A DNA stretch of 64,000 bases. Source: Channallabes apus. Taxonomy: Eukaryota > Chordata > Actinopteri > Siluriformes > Clariidae. The stretch is from positions 7,153,347 to 7,217,346 of the forward strand of contig CM060107.1 of the NCBI GenBank assembly GCA_030522415.1, read 5' to 3'. The position numbers were made by a program, and so were the translations under genes. Below, piece after piece: positions 43,151-55,237 of this stretch (positions are counted from its first letter, which is position 1; every line of letters starts with the position of its first letter). The notes under the pieces are model-generated. The model was not told the DNA's origin. It worked only from the letters and a program-made list of their open reading frames with translations, and ran no database searches.

Positions 43151-44275
43151 CAAACCAACAGGAGCTAACAACCACGCTACATTAATTTCACAAAACTTTT
43201 GACTTTACTATTTACAAAACAGCATAAATGTATTCAAATTAACCAGTCATGATGTCATGAATCAGTCTGCTGGTGTTAGAGCTAGAGGAACATCATGGCA
43301 TGCTACACATTTCCTCTCAATAGGAAGGAGTACAGTAGGTTGTTCTGAATGTAAATGTTGAATCGTGTTCACTAATACACATTCAATATCTTCTACTGGC
43401 CTCAAGCTTCAATTTGTTTTCTTCAATAATAAATATATTCAAAAACAAAGCTTTAAAACCAGATAATGGGATTAAAAGTTCTCCATGTTATGATGTGTGT
43501 AAAATTCATTGGGCGTCTCTGTGTAACCTGCAATGGTGTGTGTGTGTTTATCTGTAAATCGCTGATTGGCTGTTTGCCATCCATTGACACGACGTAAAGG
43601 ACTTGGTCAAAGTTCATAGCCTAGTGTGACATGTCTGTACATCAGATTTTCTCTGTATTTCTTTGTATTCTTCTCTGCATTTATCCAAATCCTGCATTTG
43701 GTATTCATCACTATTCCTCATCTCAATTATACGGTATATAATAAAACTGTAAAGTTGGCACATCTGTACATTTTTCTGTTTGTTTGTGCATGCATTATGT
43801 AAAAACTACGTTTTGTTGCTGTTTAAATACATAACCTACATTACCTGCCAAGAATTCATTTTACTGTATGTCATTTTATTCATGTTTACTGTATGTTGCT
43901 TCACCAGGCATTGTATGGAATAATAATAAGCTTGAATGACCATGAATCATGTCAGAACTGTTACACAATTTTTATTTCTCAGCAATACCACCTGCTGATC
44001 AAAGAGCAACACTAAAAGCACGTTAAAATCTAAGACTTGACAAAATTGTCTCTAACACGCAAATATGAAAGATACAGTATCTCTGACCAACCATTTTTAA
44101 ATCAACATACTGTGTAATTAAATGAGTTTTTACAATTTATTGGGAGAAAATAGAAAAGCATTGTATTGCTATTAGTAATGTAAAAATGGTGGTACAGTAT
44201 AACCTATTGGATTAGTTTTAGCATACTGTAGCATATCTCACTTGAGTGGTACATATGATCAATCAAGTTTTAAGA
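43151..44275. other. Non-coding, nothing recognised
   Basis: AT-rich sequence downstream of the second sialyltransferase gene. No open frame of note. Confidence 0.5.
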
Positions 44276-44345
44276 TAAGATAAGATAAGATAAGATAAGA
44301 TAAGATAAACCTGTATTAGTCCCACAAGTGAGAAATTTGTTTTGC
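44272..44345 (-). mobile_element. LINE tail with (TTATC)n repeats
   Basis: On minus, 'aatttctcacttgtgggac taatacaggt' is followed by seven TTATC units. This is a common 3' terminus of fish non-LTR elements. No coding part remains. Confidence 0.6.
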
Positions 44346-44542
44346 CACGGCAGCAAGTGGACAGTACAAAGGTAAAAATTAAGAAACAACAGAATAAAGT
44401 AAAACAAAATATTTAAAAAAATAAATTTTAACATTATAATATATACACTAAACAATCTGGATATAGCATATGGAACTTGAAGTTTGAAATTTTCAACATA
44501 ATAGTGACACACTACCAACACGTTGAGTAGATCATTAACAGG

Positions 44543-44610
<68 letters not shown>
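44543..44610. repeat. (AT)n microsatellite
   Basis: About 68 bp of TA just downstream of the stop codon of the second sialyltransferase gene, within its likely 3' untranslated region. Confidence 0.95.
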
Positions 44611-44616
<6 letters not shown>

Positions 44617-44618
44617 GT

Positions 44619-44786
44619 TTACCATCCTTTATAGATTTTAATCTTATTTCTTTTTTCAAGTTCCAGCATAAAGGTATATTCAAAACTCCCATCGTGTACC
44701 CCAGTGCTCATATTGAGATGATATCTTTTGTCATAGTAATGGTACCATCTTCCATCTTCCCTTGCCCCAAATCCAAAAACATTCAC
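44619..44786 (-). CDS. Second ST3GAL1/2-like gene, last coding exon
   Basis: The exon has 55 codons plus TAA, from VNVFGFGAREDGRW to IKIYKGW, with acceptor TATCACAG. It has motif III (HYYD) and motif VS (HDGSFE, HX4E). It matches exon 6 of the gene at 26452 in length, phase and strand, with 31 of 55 residues identical. The expected motif S exon (as at 28690) is not found up to the window end at 64000, so the intron exceeds 19 kb or the gene is a remnant. The two genes look like a tandem duplication. Confidence 0.85.
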   Translation of the reverse strand: MNVFGFGAREDGRWYHYYDKRYHLNMSTGVHDGSFEYTFMLELEKRNKIKIYKGW

Positions 44787-45061
44787 CTGTGATAGAGAAA
44801 TAAAACGATTTATTTCAAACAAATGTCAGAAGACACCTAAAAAGGTGGCATAAAGGTGCAGCAAGAAGTACCACTGCGTCCACAGCTTCAGTATCTTAGG
44901 GTTGATACTATTCTATGATAAGCTACTGTAACCGTTAGTGTTGACTTTCTGTGCAATGTCTCTCAATGTACACGATACGAGTTATTCTGGAAAACTTCTA
45001 CAAGTGTAGCACAACATGATTTTGCAGCACAACATGACTCTTCCTTGCAGAAATCTGTGGT
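44787..45061. other. Intron sequence, nothing recognised
   Basis: Unique-looking sequence between the exon and the DIRS fragment. Confidence 0.6.
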
Positions 45062-45221
45062 GGGAGCGTCTCGGGTTACTTTGTTGTAACCCTGTTCTCT
45101 GAAAAAGCGGGAACGAGATGCTGCATGAAAACGCTATGGGAACGCTCTTTCCGAGTGACTGGTTGTTGAAGCATGTGTGTCAAACATGACAAAGATTTTG
45201 GCATATATAACCTCGGTCAGG

Positions 45222-45260
45222 TGACGTCATTTGATTAGGTGCACCTGGAGTTTATAAATA
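45222..45260 (+). promoter_or_regulatory. CRE-TATA promoter in DIRS-2 hairpin
   Basis: TGACGTCA (45222-45229) and TATAAATA (45253-45260) have the same 31-base spacing as in DIRS-1. Confidence 0.5.
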
Positions 45261-45409
45261 AGCATGAACTGGAAACATCCTCAGGTCAATTTTGTCTGAA
45301 AGGACGCCCAGTCACGCCCACAGTGCGGCATTGGATCGCAGCATCTCGTTCCTTCTTTTTCAGGGAACAGGGTTACAGCAAAGTAACTCGAGACGTTCCC
45401 TTTCAAAAG

Positions 45410-45759
45410 CTACACTCGATGCTGCGTGAAAACGCTATGGGAATGAGAATACCAACTCCGCAGCACTGCAAGTGTCTGGACCCCCAAGGTTGTGTAGTGT
45501 GCGCACAATAGCCAAGGAAGTTTTCGACATAGCTTTGGGATGCTGATAGCATGGACATCCAAACTACAGTATAGAATCTGACAAATGTGTGCGGAAAGGA
45601 CCAAACTGCCACATCACACACTTCCTGCAAGGGGACACCTCTTGCCAATGCAATTGATGAGGCAAATCCCCTGGTCAAATGAGCCCTGAATCCTAAAGGC
45701 GAAGTGTGACCACGCGCCTCGTAGGTAGGGGCAATAGCATCTCTCACCCAATGTGACAA
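45410..45759 (-). pseudogene. DIRS-2 tyrosine recombinase C-terminal domain
   Basis: About 115 open residues read WVRDAIAPTYEARGHTSPLG, then FRAHLTRGFASS (the HxxR box), VPLQEVCDVAVW and PHTFVRFYTV with the catalytic Tyr. These are the last catalytic residues of a DIRS tyrosine recombinase (R...H-x-x-R...Y). The N-terminal part (45770-45950, LQYIHRASQWRKSEQ) is in another frame. DIRS-1 has the same region in several scrambled copies, so this copy shows the ancestral order better. Confidence 0.75.
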
Positions 45760-45958
45760 TATTTGGGCGGCCGCGGCCCATAACCTCTAAGAACCTGCTC
45801 TGATTTACGCCACTGGCTAGCGCGGTGGATGTACTGTAAATCTAAAGAGCATGAGGTGGACACAGTAAGTGAAGTCTTTACTGCTCCGGAGCTGTAAATG
45901 GCGGAGAACAGAGGGTTCGAGTGCATAGTCGAGAATGGAAACTTCGGAAGATAGTTAG

Positions 45959-46584
45959 TGTAAGTGCCATATCGCACTTGTTATGAATTTGTTGTTGTTT
46001 TTATTTTATTTTATTTGCTGTTATTTCATTTATTCTACCTTGTTCTATTGATTAGTAAAGCATTAAGCATTAAGTTTGTTACATAAGCCATAAGCTTTAT
46101 ATTTCTTAGTCATGCATCATAAGTTGACAATCGTAAGTTGGTCTGTGATGTCATTCTACTATTACATGCATTTGTGTGACTGTCATATGAAAGAGAGTTC
46201 AGTCTAGATGCGGAAGGCTAAGGAAACACAAGCTTTTGACCGTAAGCCCGGTAAGCTAAGAATGTAAGATACAGCAACTAGGTTGTTGTAACCGTAAGCT
46301 CCCGTAAGTGGATATATACAGCAAGAGTGTTGTTATATACGTAAACTAAGACTGTAATTTACAAGATACAGCAAACAGGTTGTTGTAAAAGTCAGAGATT
46401 TGCAAGATGCAGCAACTGGTGTCTGTAATCACAGTGGATTTACTCAAGACGACTGTATGAAGTATTGATTCTTTGATGCTGACAAAACTACAAGAGACAA
46501 AGAGATCGGACTTCTGTCGTGTGAGTGAAACTTTAAGACAAAGCTACGCGTCAAAACTGGTGAAATAATATGACCGCATCTACA
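45959..46584 (+). repeat. BEL-1 5' LTR
   Basis: It runs from TGTAAGTGCC to CATCTACA. The middle has a single 'gtaagcccggtaagctaaga' unit that is expanded in the other BEL LTRs of this window. Confidence 0.9.
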
Positions 46585-46670
46585 TAAAGTCAAAAGCTTT
46601 TCCGCTGCTTGAACGAAAACAAGTGAACGCTGAAAGGGAAAGTGAAAGAGAATCGCCATCGAACTTCGCC

Positions 46671-48030
46671 ATGCCGAACAACGAGGACAATGCTCCCAGC
46701 ACTTGGCTGGGGAGCGTAACGGCGCTGGATGCAAGAAAAGGCAAGCGAATTCGACTGAATGCAATGTCTACTGCATTAAAGACACCTATGAACTACGCAC
46801 GTAAGTTAGACATCGTTGAAACCCGAATACGGGAAGCTGAGAGAGAACTTCATGAGAAGTAACGTTGATGTGCTTGTGTACACTCGTAAAGACGAACACA
46901 AACGCGATCAGGTCGCCTGCGGAGCACCTGAGGCCCAAGGCCGCACAGCATTCATAGCTAAGGTGGGTCGCTGGATAGCGGACACCAAGGACACTAAGGG
47001 CCACTCTGTGACGTCGCGAATACGCGAAGATGTCTCGCCGAGCGTCAGCATGTCACTGATAACGGCAGCATCCAAAAGGTCTGTAACTTCTACATTATCC
47101 TCAGCCCGAATAAAGAAAGAAGAAGCCGAAAGAGCAGTGCTGTTAGCAAAAGCTGCAACCTTGGAGGAACGTCTCCAACTAGAAATAGAGGAAGCACAAA
47201 TAATGGCACAACTAAAGGCGAAAAAGGAATGTCTCCAACTAGAAATAGAGGAAGCACAAATAATGGCACAACTAAAGGCGAAAAAGGAACGACTGGAAAC
47301 CAAAACGGCGCTTGCTATGCATGATGCCAAATTAAGAGTGCTTCAACGTCAAGATCGTAAATACGACAGCCAATCGCCCAAGAGCAAGAGCGCATTCATT
47401 GAATCGAGCAGCGCGCGTCCGAGCAGCGCGTGCCCGAGCAGCGCGCACTCTCATCTTTCCAACTCAACATGCAACAGCCGAGCGCAGCCTGCGAACGAGA
47501 GCGCACTCATTGAATCGAGCAGCGCGTGCCCGAGCAGCGCGAGCCCGAGCAGCGCGCACTCTCACTGTTCCAACTCAACATGCAACAGCCGAGCGCAGTC
47601 TGCGAATGAGAGCGCAGTCACTGAATCGAGCAACGCGCACCTGAGCAGCGCGCACTCTACGGACCTGGATGCCGCAATCAGCGACGGAAAACCCTGTCAC
47701 ACATCCCTTCAAGGACCCAAACAAAGGGGCCAAGGAGAACCCAGAGTCAGCATCGCAACCGAGGACAGACAGGTTGGTAAAATTCACAAAGACTTGATTA
47801 CAATGAAGAATGCCGGTACATCACCTTCACTAAACCGTGCGCACATTGCAAAGGGGAGCATATCTTAGACGATTGCCTCCAATTTAATGATAAGACACAC
47901 AAAGACAAAGTAGAATTCTTAAAAAGAAACAGATTCTGTTTCGGATGTTTAACAAAGGGTCATTTGTGGAAAGACTGTACCAAAAAAATTACATGTTCAT
48001 TGTGTTCAAAGCCACATCCAAGCATGCTAC
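46671..48030 (+). pseudogene. BEL-1 Gag, two compensating frameshifts
   Basis: The start is MPNNEDNAPSTWLG (46671). The frame shifts near 46830 and shifts back near 47805-47868. The middle has a coiled-coil-like EEAQIMAQLKAKKE region duplicated over 60 bp (47171-47290) and a Ser/Ala-rich repeat of 111 bp. The end carries CCHC-type zinc knuckles (CAHCKGEHILDDC, CFGCLTKGHLWKDC) in the original frame. Gag then passes into pol without a stop, as usual in BEL elements. Confidence 0.82.
47388..47660 (+). repeat. 111-bp tandem repeat in BEL-1 gag
   Basis: 'gagcgca.tca.tgaatcgag' starts at 47388, 47499 and 47610, giving 37-residue units rich in SSARPSSACPSSAHS-type sequence (about 2.5 copies). A related piece appears in BEL-2 at 63420-63480. 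Confidence 0.88.
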
Positions 48031-49688
48031 TCATAGCAGTGCCAGACACGGCGCAGTCAGCTACGAGCGCCCGTAGAAACGAAACTGAAAGTGGCACAAC
48101 AAATACACCACCTGCTGTGACTCATGAATCAAATGCGCTCACTGGGGCTGGAGGTAATTGCATCCTCCCCATAGCACCTGCTAAAATAAAGTCCAAGAAA
48201 AAGGGCACAGTAGAAGCCATGTATTATCACGTTAAGGTCCCCAAGAAGGACACAGATCTGCTGCGCTTCCTATGGTGGCCGAATGGAGATGTGAACCAAG
48301 ACTTAGTTGAAAATAAAATGGTAGTTCATCTGTTCGGTGCAAAATTGTTGCCTAGTGGTGCTAACTTCGCCCTCAGAAAGACAGCAGAAGAAAACCGCAG
48401 CAATGCACCTGCTGTGGCAGTTAATACAGTGCTTAAAAACTTTTATGTAGACGACTGCCTGAAATCCGTTTCGAGTCATGACCAAGCAGTCGCCCTGTAC
48501 AATGATCTCACAAGTCTCTGTGCAAGCGGAGGGTTCAACCTCACTAAATGGGCAAGCAATAGCCGTGCCCTACTGACTGTCATTCCCGAGAGCGAAAGGA
48601 TCAAAGACATGAGAGACTTAGACTTGAGTAAAGATGCACTGCCCATAGAGAGAGCTCTGGGAGTGCTGTGGTGCATTGATTCAGACATGTTCAAGTTTAA
48701 GATTAGTTTAAAGGAACGACCCGTGACAAGAAGAGGAATTCTGTCAGTCACTAGCTCAACATACGACCCGTTAGGCATTCTCCCACCTGCCATACTGCCA
48801 GCTAAAATCCCAATGCAACAGCTATGTAAAGAAAAACTAGCCTGGGATGACGACATTCCCGAGCAGTTTGCAACAGCATGGAAAACCTGGCTGCAAGAGC
48901 TGCACAGACTGTCCGAGTTCAGCATAGCAAGGTGCATAAAACCAGCCGACTTCGGAGTTACAGCTACAGCACAACTCCACCACTTCTCGGATGCAAGTGA
49001 AATGGGATATGGAGCTGTCTCATACCTCAGGTTAGTAAACGCTGATGGACTTACACATTGTGCATTCATGATGGGAAATTCCTGTGTAGCACCCCTGAAA
49101 CAAACCACCATTCCACGAATGGAACTGACTGCGGCAGTGGTCGCTGTAAAAAATGACAAAATGTTGAAAGAACAGCTAGAATTGAAATTGCTGGGCTCTA
49201 TGTTTTGGACTGACAGTACAACTGTTTTGAGATACATTGATAACGAAACACTTCGTTTTAAAACCTTTGTGGCCAACAGAAGTGCCATTATAAGAGAGTC
49301 AACCAAGTCACAGCAATGTAGGTACGTTAATACCTCACAAAACCCAGCTGACTCCGCCTCCAAGGGGGTATCCTGTGAAAAGTTCATGAAAAATGTTAAC
49401 TGGATCCATGGTCCCTCCTTTCTCAAAGAAGCAGAGTGCAAATGGTCTGAAAATATTCATGACACATCAATAAAAGAAAATTTTGATGAAAATGCTGATG
49501 AAGTTAAGCTCTCAGCTTTAGTGAATATTGTGAGCGTTACAAAATGCGCAGATGCAGTGAGTAAACTGATTAATCATCACTCTGATTGGCACAAGTTAAA
49601 AAGATCTGTTGCCTGGATCCTTCGCATCAGAGACATGCTCAAACAAAAAACAGAAAGGGTTAAAACACAAGTTTACACAGTACAGTAG
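48031..49688 (+). pseudogene. BEL-1 Pol, protease and RT N-terminus deleted
   Basis: After the zinc knuckles, the start of the protease region (NCILPIAPAKIKSKKKG) joins directly to RT motif A remnants (VEAMYYHVKVPKKD). The aspartic protease and the first part of the RT are therefore deleted near 48205, and the motif A Asp is lost. YVDD (48444-48455), LRFLWW, the STYDPLG block, RNase H (HHFSDASEMGYGA, PRMELTAAV, WTDST) and PADSAS follow. A 13-base insertion near 49665, absent in BEL-2, breaks the frame before the integrase. The element cannot encode a working polyprotein. Confidence 0.85.
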
Positions 49689-49801
49689 ATAACCCAAAGA
49701 CACAAAATCACAAGTCGCTAACAGCTCAAGAACTAACAACAGCAGAAAACGAAATCATTAAGTTTACTCAAAGACAAAATTTTAAGGAAGAATTTCTCAC
49801 G

Positions 49802-51004
49802 TTGCAAAAGAATAAAGCAGCAGCAGAACTCAAACAGGGAATTCACACACAGCAAAAACGTAAGGCATCTGTAAAAAGAAACAGTTGCTTGTCCAAACTG
49901 GACCCGGTGCTACAGGATGGATTGCTGAGAGTCGGAGGACGTCTCGGCAGGTCTGCAATGCCAGAGCATGTTAAACGCCCAGTCATTGTACCTAAAGACT
50001 CACATATCACAACGTTAATATTAAGAGATGTTCATGACAAGATAGGACACAGTGGCAGAAATTACATGCTTGCAGAATTGCGGCAGAAATACTGGATTCC
50101 GACTGCTAACTCACTCGTAAGACAGTTTCTCTCCAGGTGTGTAATATGCAAGAAGTCTAGAGCTAAAGCATGTGATCAAAAAATGTCAGAATTGCCACTC
50201 GACAGAATAATACCAGACCACCCACCCTTCACTAATGTGGGAGTAGATTACTTCGGACCCTTCGAGGTCAAACGTGGCAGAAGTAACGTTAAAAGATATG
50301 GCGTACTTTTCACTTGTCTGACAACAAGAGCCGTGCACATTGAAATTGCTCATTCGCTGGACACAGACTCTTATGTGAATGCCATGCGACGCTTCATAAG
50401 CAGGAGAGGTCAGGTGTCAGTGATGCGAAGTGACAATTTAACAAACTTCATAGGCGCTGAGACTGAACTGCGTGAGGCTATTCAGCAATGGAATCAGTCA
50501 CAAATTGAAAGCTTCTTTACTCAAAGGAACATACAGTGGACATTTAACCCGCCATCTGGATCTAACTTTGGCGGAATATGGGAAAGACAGATCAGGTCAG
50601 TTAGAAAAATTTGGAGATCAGTATTGAAAGAACAAACATTAACTGATGAGAGCCTGCATACATTCATGTGTGAAGTAGAAGCGATAATGAATAACCGACC
50701 CCTCACTACTGTCTCGGAGGATCCCACAGAACTGGAACCTCTGACAACAAACCACCTGCTACTGATAAAAAAACAGCCAAACCTGCCCTCTGGATTCTTC
50801 AAAAAGGAAGACATCTATGCACGTCTCAGGGAGAAGCAGATTCAGTACATATCAGACCTGCTCTGGAAACGATGGGTGCGTGAATACTTGCCCTTGCTCC
50901 AGGAGCGGCAAAAATGGTTTCAAAACAAAACGAACGTCTCGCTTGGAGATATAGTGTTAATAACTGATGAGTCTTCTCCAAGAAATTCATGGGTTATTGG
51001 ATAA
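49802..51004 (+). pseudogene. BEL-1 integrase region
   Basis: The 400 open codons (the first ones from before the integrase) include the HHCC zinc domain (HDKIGHSGRNY, CVICKK) and core residues (GVDYFGPF, MRSDNLTNF, GGIWERQIR). Usual BEL elements have SDNGTNF; here Gly is Leu. A stop (TAA, 51002-51004) replaces the CGA codon seen in BEL-2 about 45 residues before the usual C-terminus. Confidence 0.85.
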
Positions 51005-51289
51005 ATCACGAAAGTGTTCCCAGAGACGTGTGTTAGTTAAAACTAAGACCAACACTCTGGAAAGACCCATCGACAAGCTGTGCCTCATATGTGAAATGGA
51101 CTGTTAAATGTGTGGTAATATGTTATGAAATTTGATATGCAAATGTAAACACCTGAGATAAATATCACAGCCTTAAAAGATTTAAAACGTTTAGAAGGGT
51201 AAAAATGTTTGATTTCATGGCTTTATCAAAAAAAAAAACCCACAAAATTGTAATTGTCAGTCTCCATGCCTGTCAATTAGGGGCTGGAA

Positions 51290-51650
51290 TGTAAGTGCCA
51301 TATCGCACTTGTTATGAATTTGTTGTTGTGTTTATTTTATTTTATTTTATTTGCTGTTATTTCATTTATTCTACCTTGTTCTATTCATTAGTAAAGCATT
51401 AAGCATTAAATTTGTTACATAAGCCATAAGCTTTATATTTCTTAGTCATGCATCATAAGTTGACAATCGTAAGTTGGTCTGTGATGTCATTCTACTATTA
51501 CATGCATTTGTGTGACTGTCATATGAAAGAGAGTTCAGTCTAGATGCGGAAGGCTAAGGAAACACAAGCTTTTGACCGTAAGCCCGGTAAGCTAAGAATG
51601 TAAGATACAGCAACTAGGTTGTTGTAACCGTAAGCTCCCGTAAGTGGATA
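51290..51650 (+). repeat. BEL-1 3' LTR, first part
   Basis: It repeats the 5' LTR from its first base to GTGGATA, where the solo LTR interrupts. The LTR resumes at 52379-52422. Confidence 0.9.
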
Positions 51651-52373
51651 TGTAAGTGCCATATCGCACTTTTTATGAATTTGTTGTTGTGTTTATTTTA
51701 TTTTATTTACTTGCTGTTATTTCATTTATTCTACCTTGTTCTATTCATTAGTAAAGCATTAAGCATTAAGCATTAAGTTTGTTACATAAGCCATAAGCTT
51801 TAAATTTCTTAGTTATGCATCATAAGTTGATAATCGTAAGTTGGTCTGTGATGTCATTCTACTATTACATGCATTTGTGTGACTGTGATATGCTAGAAAG
51901 CTCAGTATAGATTTGGAAGGCTACGGAAACACAAGCTTTAGACCGTCAGCTAGTGAGAGCTCCCGGTAAGCTTGAAATGCTAAATACAGCAACGAGGTTG
52001 TTGTGACCGTCAGCTAGTGAGAGCTCCCGGTAAGCTAGAAATGTAAAATACAGCAACGAGGTTGTTGTAACCGTAAGCTAACGTAAGCTGGGAAAGTAAG
52101 AAACAACAAGAGTGTTGTTAGATACCCAAGCCAAGATTGTAATCTACAAGATACAGCAAACAGGTTGTTGTAAAACTCAGAGATTTGCAAGATGCAGCAA
52201 CTGGTGTCTGTAATAACAGTGGATTTACTCAAGACGACTGTATGAAGTGTTGATTCTTTGATGCTGACAAATAAACGACAAAAGACAAAGAGATCGGACT
52301 TCTGTCATGTGAGTGAAACTTTAAGACATTAGCTACGCGTCAAAACTAGTGAAATAAGCCATCCGCATCTACA
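51651..52373 (+). mobile_element. Solo BEL LTR nested in BEL-1 3' LTR
   Basis: A 723-bp LTR of a sister subfamily (TGTAAGTGCC to CATCTACA) is flanked by GGATA at 51646-51650 and 52374-52378. It has two copies of the 'accgtcagctagtgagagct' unit. No internal region remains, so it arose by recombination between two LTRs or is a direct solo copy. Confidence 0.93.
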
Positions 52374-52422
52374 GGATATATACAGCAAGAGTGTTGTTAT
52401 ATACGTAAGCTAAGACTGTAAT

Positions 52423-55237
52423 GGGATTTCCAAGATGGATTTCCAAGATGGCGCCGGTGAGTTCGGCTGCCGTCACGACTGCTCCGACCACCTTTTCTTT
52501 GTTTTTGTTCTTTAAGTTAGTTTTCAGTGTTTTAAAATCGGCAAAATCACCACCATTGAGTACATTAGGTATGATAGAGACACTCTTGTTTCTATTGGTA
52601 TACAATGTACTCACAATTCGACAGTTTTAACTCCGGATCCGAGCTGGCCGAGTGAGATCCTGAGGGAGAACAATGGACGCGATGCGAAGCGACGAACCCG
52701 AGGGAGACGAGCTGGTGTGAGGAACGGGCTCAGGGCCCGTGCACACCGCACACCTCTGCCTAGCATCCTGCTCCCCAACGTCCAGTCACTGGAGAACAAG
52801 CTCGATGACCTCAGGGCCAGGATGAAGTTCCAGAGAGACATTCGGGACTGCAATCTCCTCTGCTTCACCGAGACATGGCTGAACCCAGCGGTGCCAGACC
52901 ACGCCATACAGCCGGCCGAGTTCTTCTCGGTTCACCGCATGGACAGGACGCGTGACTCGGGGAAGTCAAGGGTAGGCGGCGTGTGCTTAATGGTGAACAA
53001 CAGCTGGTGCAACAGCGCGAGCGTTGTTCCTCTTACACGCTCCTGCACACCAAACCTGGAACTACTGTCCATCATGTGTCGTCCATTTTATCTTCCACGG
53101 GAGTTCACATCGGTCATAATCAGTGCCGTTTACATTCCTCCACAAGCAGACACTGAAACTGCCTTATGCGAGCTGCATGAGGTGCTCACACAGCACCAGA
53201 CACAACACCGGGATGCTGCGCTCATTGTGGCGGGGGATTTTAATAGTGCCAACCTCAAACGCGCAGCGCCGAACTTTTATCAGCACATCACCTGCCCCAC
53301 CAGGGACGAAAGGACACTGGACCACTGTTATACCACGGTCAAAGACGGTTACAAGGCACAATTTCGTCCAGCGTTTGGTAAATCCGACCACGCCGCCATC
53401 TTCCTCATGCCAAAATATAAACAAAGGCTGAAACAGGAAGTTCCGGTTCAGAGGGAGGTCGCGCGCTGGACGGACCAATCGGTGGCCGCGTTACAGGACG
53501 CACTCGATGACGCAGACTGGGACATGTTCAGAAACAGCTCCGATGATGACGTCAGCGTGTTTACGGAAGCGGTTGTGGGATTTATTGAAAAGCTGGTAGA
53601 CGATACGGTAGAGAAAAAGACTATCAGAACGTTTCCCAACCAGAAGCCATGGGTGGATAAAACCATCCGCGACGCTCTGAGATCTCGCACAGCTGCCTAC
53701 AACACGGGACTTGCGTCGGGGGACATGGAACCGTACAAGGCTGCGTCATATAACGTCCGGAAGGCGGTGAAAGAGGCGAAGCAGCGCTACGGGAGAAAAC
53801 TAGAGTCACAGCTTCAACAGAGTGACTCTAGGAGCCTGTGGCAGGGACTGAGAACAATAACGGACTATAAAGCACCAGCATCCGGTATGACGAACGCGGA
53901 CGCGACTCTGGCAGACGAGCTCAACATCTTCTATGCTCGCTTCGAGGCTGCAGCTAAAGACGCTAGCGATGCTAATGCTAACGGCGCTAATGCTAACGGC
54001 GCTAATGCTAGTGGCGCTAACGGCTGCAGACAGGAAGACACTGCCAGCACCGGGAACGCGCTCATCATCTCCGAGCACGACGTGAGGAGAGCCTTCAAGA
54101 GAGTGAACACCAGGAAAGCAGCAGGACCAGACGGCATCTCAGGTCATATTCTCAGTCGTATTCGCAGACCAGCTAGCACCTGTGTTCACTGAGATATTCA
54201 ACATCTCTTTATCTCAGTCGGTGATCCCCACATGCTTCAAAGAGTCCATCATTGTTCCTGTTCCAAAGAAACCACATCCTGCTTCTCTCAATGACTATCG
54301 CCCTGTAGCCCTCACATCAGTAGTGATGAAGTGCTTTGAACGCCTTATCAGAGACTTCATCATTTCTTCACTACCCGACACACTGGACCCACTACAGTTT
54401 GCATACCGTCAGAACCGCTCCACAGACGATGCAATCTCTCATCTCCTCCACACATCACTCACTCATCTGGACACTAGGAAAGGGAATTATGTTAAAATGC
54501 TCTTCATCGACTACAGCTCTGCTTTTAACACAATAATTCCCTCCACACTCACCACCAAGCTGGAGCACCTGGGACTGAGCTCATCTATATGTCAGTGGAT
54601 CTCCAATTTTCTGACTGGCAGACCACAGGCAGTAAGGATGGGCGGACATGTCTCAGCTACACTCACTCTCAGCACTGGAGCCCCCCAGGGTTGTGTTCTG
54701 AGCCCCCTGCTGTACTCTTTGTACACCCACGACTGCGTGGCCACTACCAACTCCACCTCCATCATCAAGTTTGCTGACGACACCGTCGTGGTCGGACTGA
54801 TCACCAACAATGATGAGTCGGACTACCTAGAGGAGATTGGAAATCTGGAGAACTGGTGCCAGAGGAACAATCTCCTCCTGAACGTCAGAAAGACAAAGGA
54901 GCTGATAGTGGACTTTAGTACAAAGCAGGAGAGGAACTACCAGACCCCCGTCATCAACAGGAGCCCAGTGGAGAGAGTGGACAGCTTCAGATACCTCGGT
55001 GTTCACATCACGCAGGACCTGTCATGGTCCTGTCACATCAACACCGTGGTGAAAAAAGCCCGGCAGCGTCTCTACCACCTCAGACGCTTGAGAGACTTTA
55101 GACTGCCCTCCAAGGTGCTCAGGAACTTCTACTCCATAGAGAGCATCCTGACGGGAAACATCTCGACCTGGTTCGGGAACAGCACCATGCAGGACAGACG
55201 AGCTCTACAGAGGGTGGTGCGATCAGCCGAGCGCATC
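52423..55237 (+). mobile_element. CR1/L2-group LINE copy B, 5' part
   Basis: The LINE starts 'gggatttccaagatgg', with 'atttccaagatgg' twice and then CGCCGGTGAG, which looks like a full 5' end. It carries endonuclease and reverse transcriptase. A Ty3 element inserted at 55238, and the LINE resumes at 60398 with a duplicated GCATC. It lies in the BEL-1 3' LTR. Confidence 0.9.
52717..55237 (+). pseudogene. LINE copy B endonuclease-reverse transcriptase
   Basis: The first frame (to about 54160) encodes the apurinic-type endonuclease (LPNVQSLENKLDDL, CFTETWLN, VYIPPQAD, VAGDFNSANLKR, KSDHAAIF) and a linker. Near 54155 one base changes the frame. The second frame (54182 on) encodes the [61 protein letters not shown], and the thumb region [18 protein letters not shown]. 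The last codons (IRTELPDLHSIYSKRCWNKA and on to a stop near 60624) lie beyond the Ty3 insertion. Apart from one frameshift and the insertion the protein is nearly complete. Confidence 0.88.

Larger units (their letters stand above)
45062..45958 (-). mobile_element. DIRS-like element, 3' part (DIRS-2)
   Basis: On minus: recombinase N-terminal segment, recombinase C-terminal domain, inverted terminal segment, and the 330-bp hairpin unit (arms 45067-45125 and 45338-45397). Content and order match the right end of DIRS-1. The 5' part is cut off at 45959 by the BEL element; the rest should lie beyond 64000. Confidence 0.85.
45959..52422 (+). mobile_element. BEL/Pao retrotransposon BEL-1, interrupted
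   Basis: The 5' LTR is 45959-46584 (626 bp) and gag and pol follow. The 3' LTR starts at 51290 after a purine-rich AGGGGCTGGAA. It is split by a solo LTR (51651-52373) and ends at 52422, where the LINE begins. About 225 bp of the 3' LTR are missing here. The five bases before the element are GTTAG (45954-45958), so a GTTAG copy is expected at its true end. Over the shared 400 bp the LTRs differ by about three substitutions and one 5-bp unit, so the insertion is fairly recent. Confidence 0.92.

Noticed and set aside
46908..47330. 140-codon minus-strand frame in BEL-1
   Set aside because: Antisense shadow of the gag frame.
48476..49441. 321-codon minus-strand frame in BEL-1
   Set aside because: Antisense of the pol frame; the same shadow appears opposite BEL-2.
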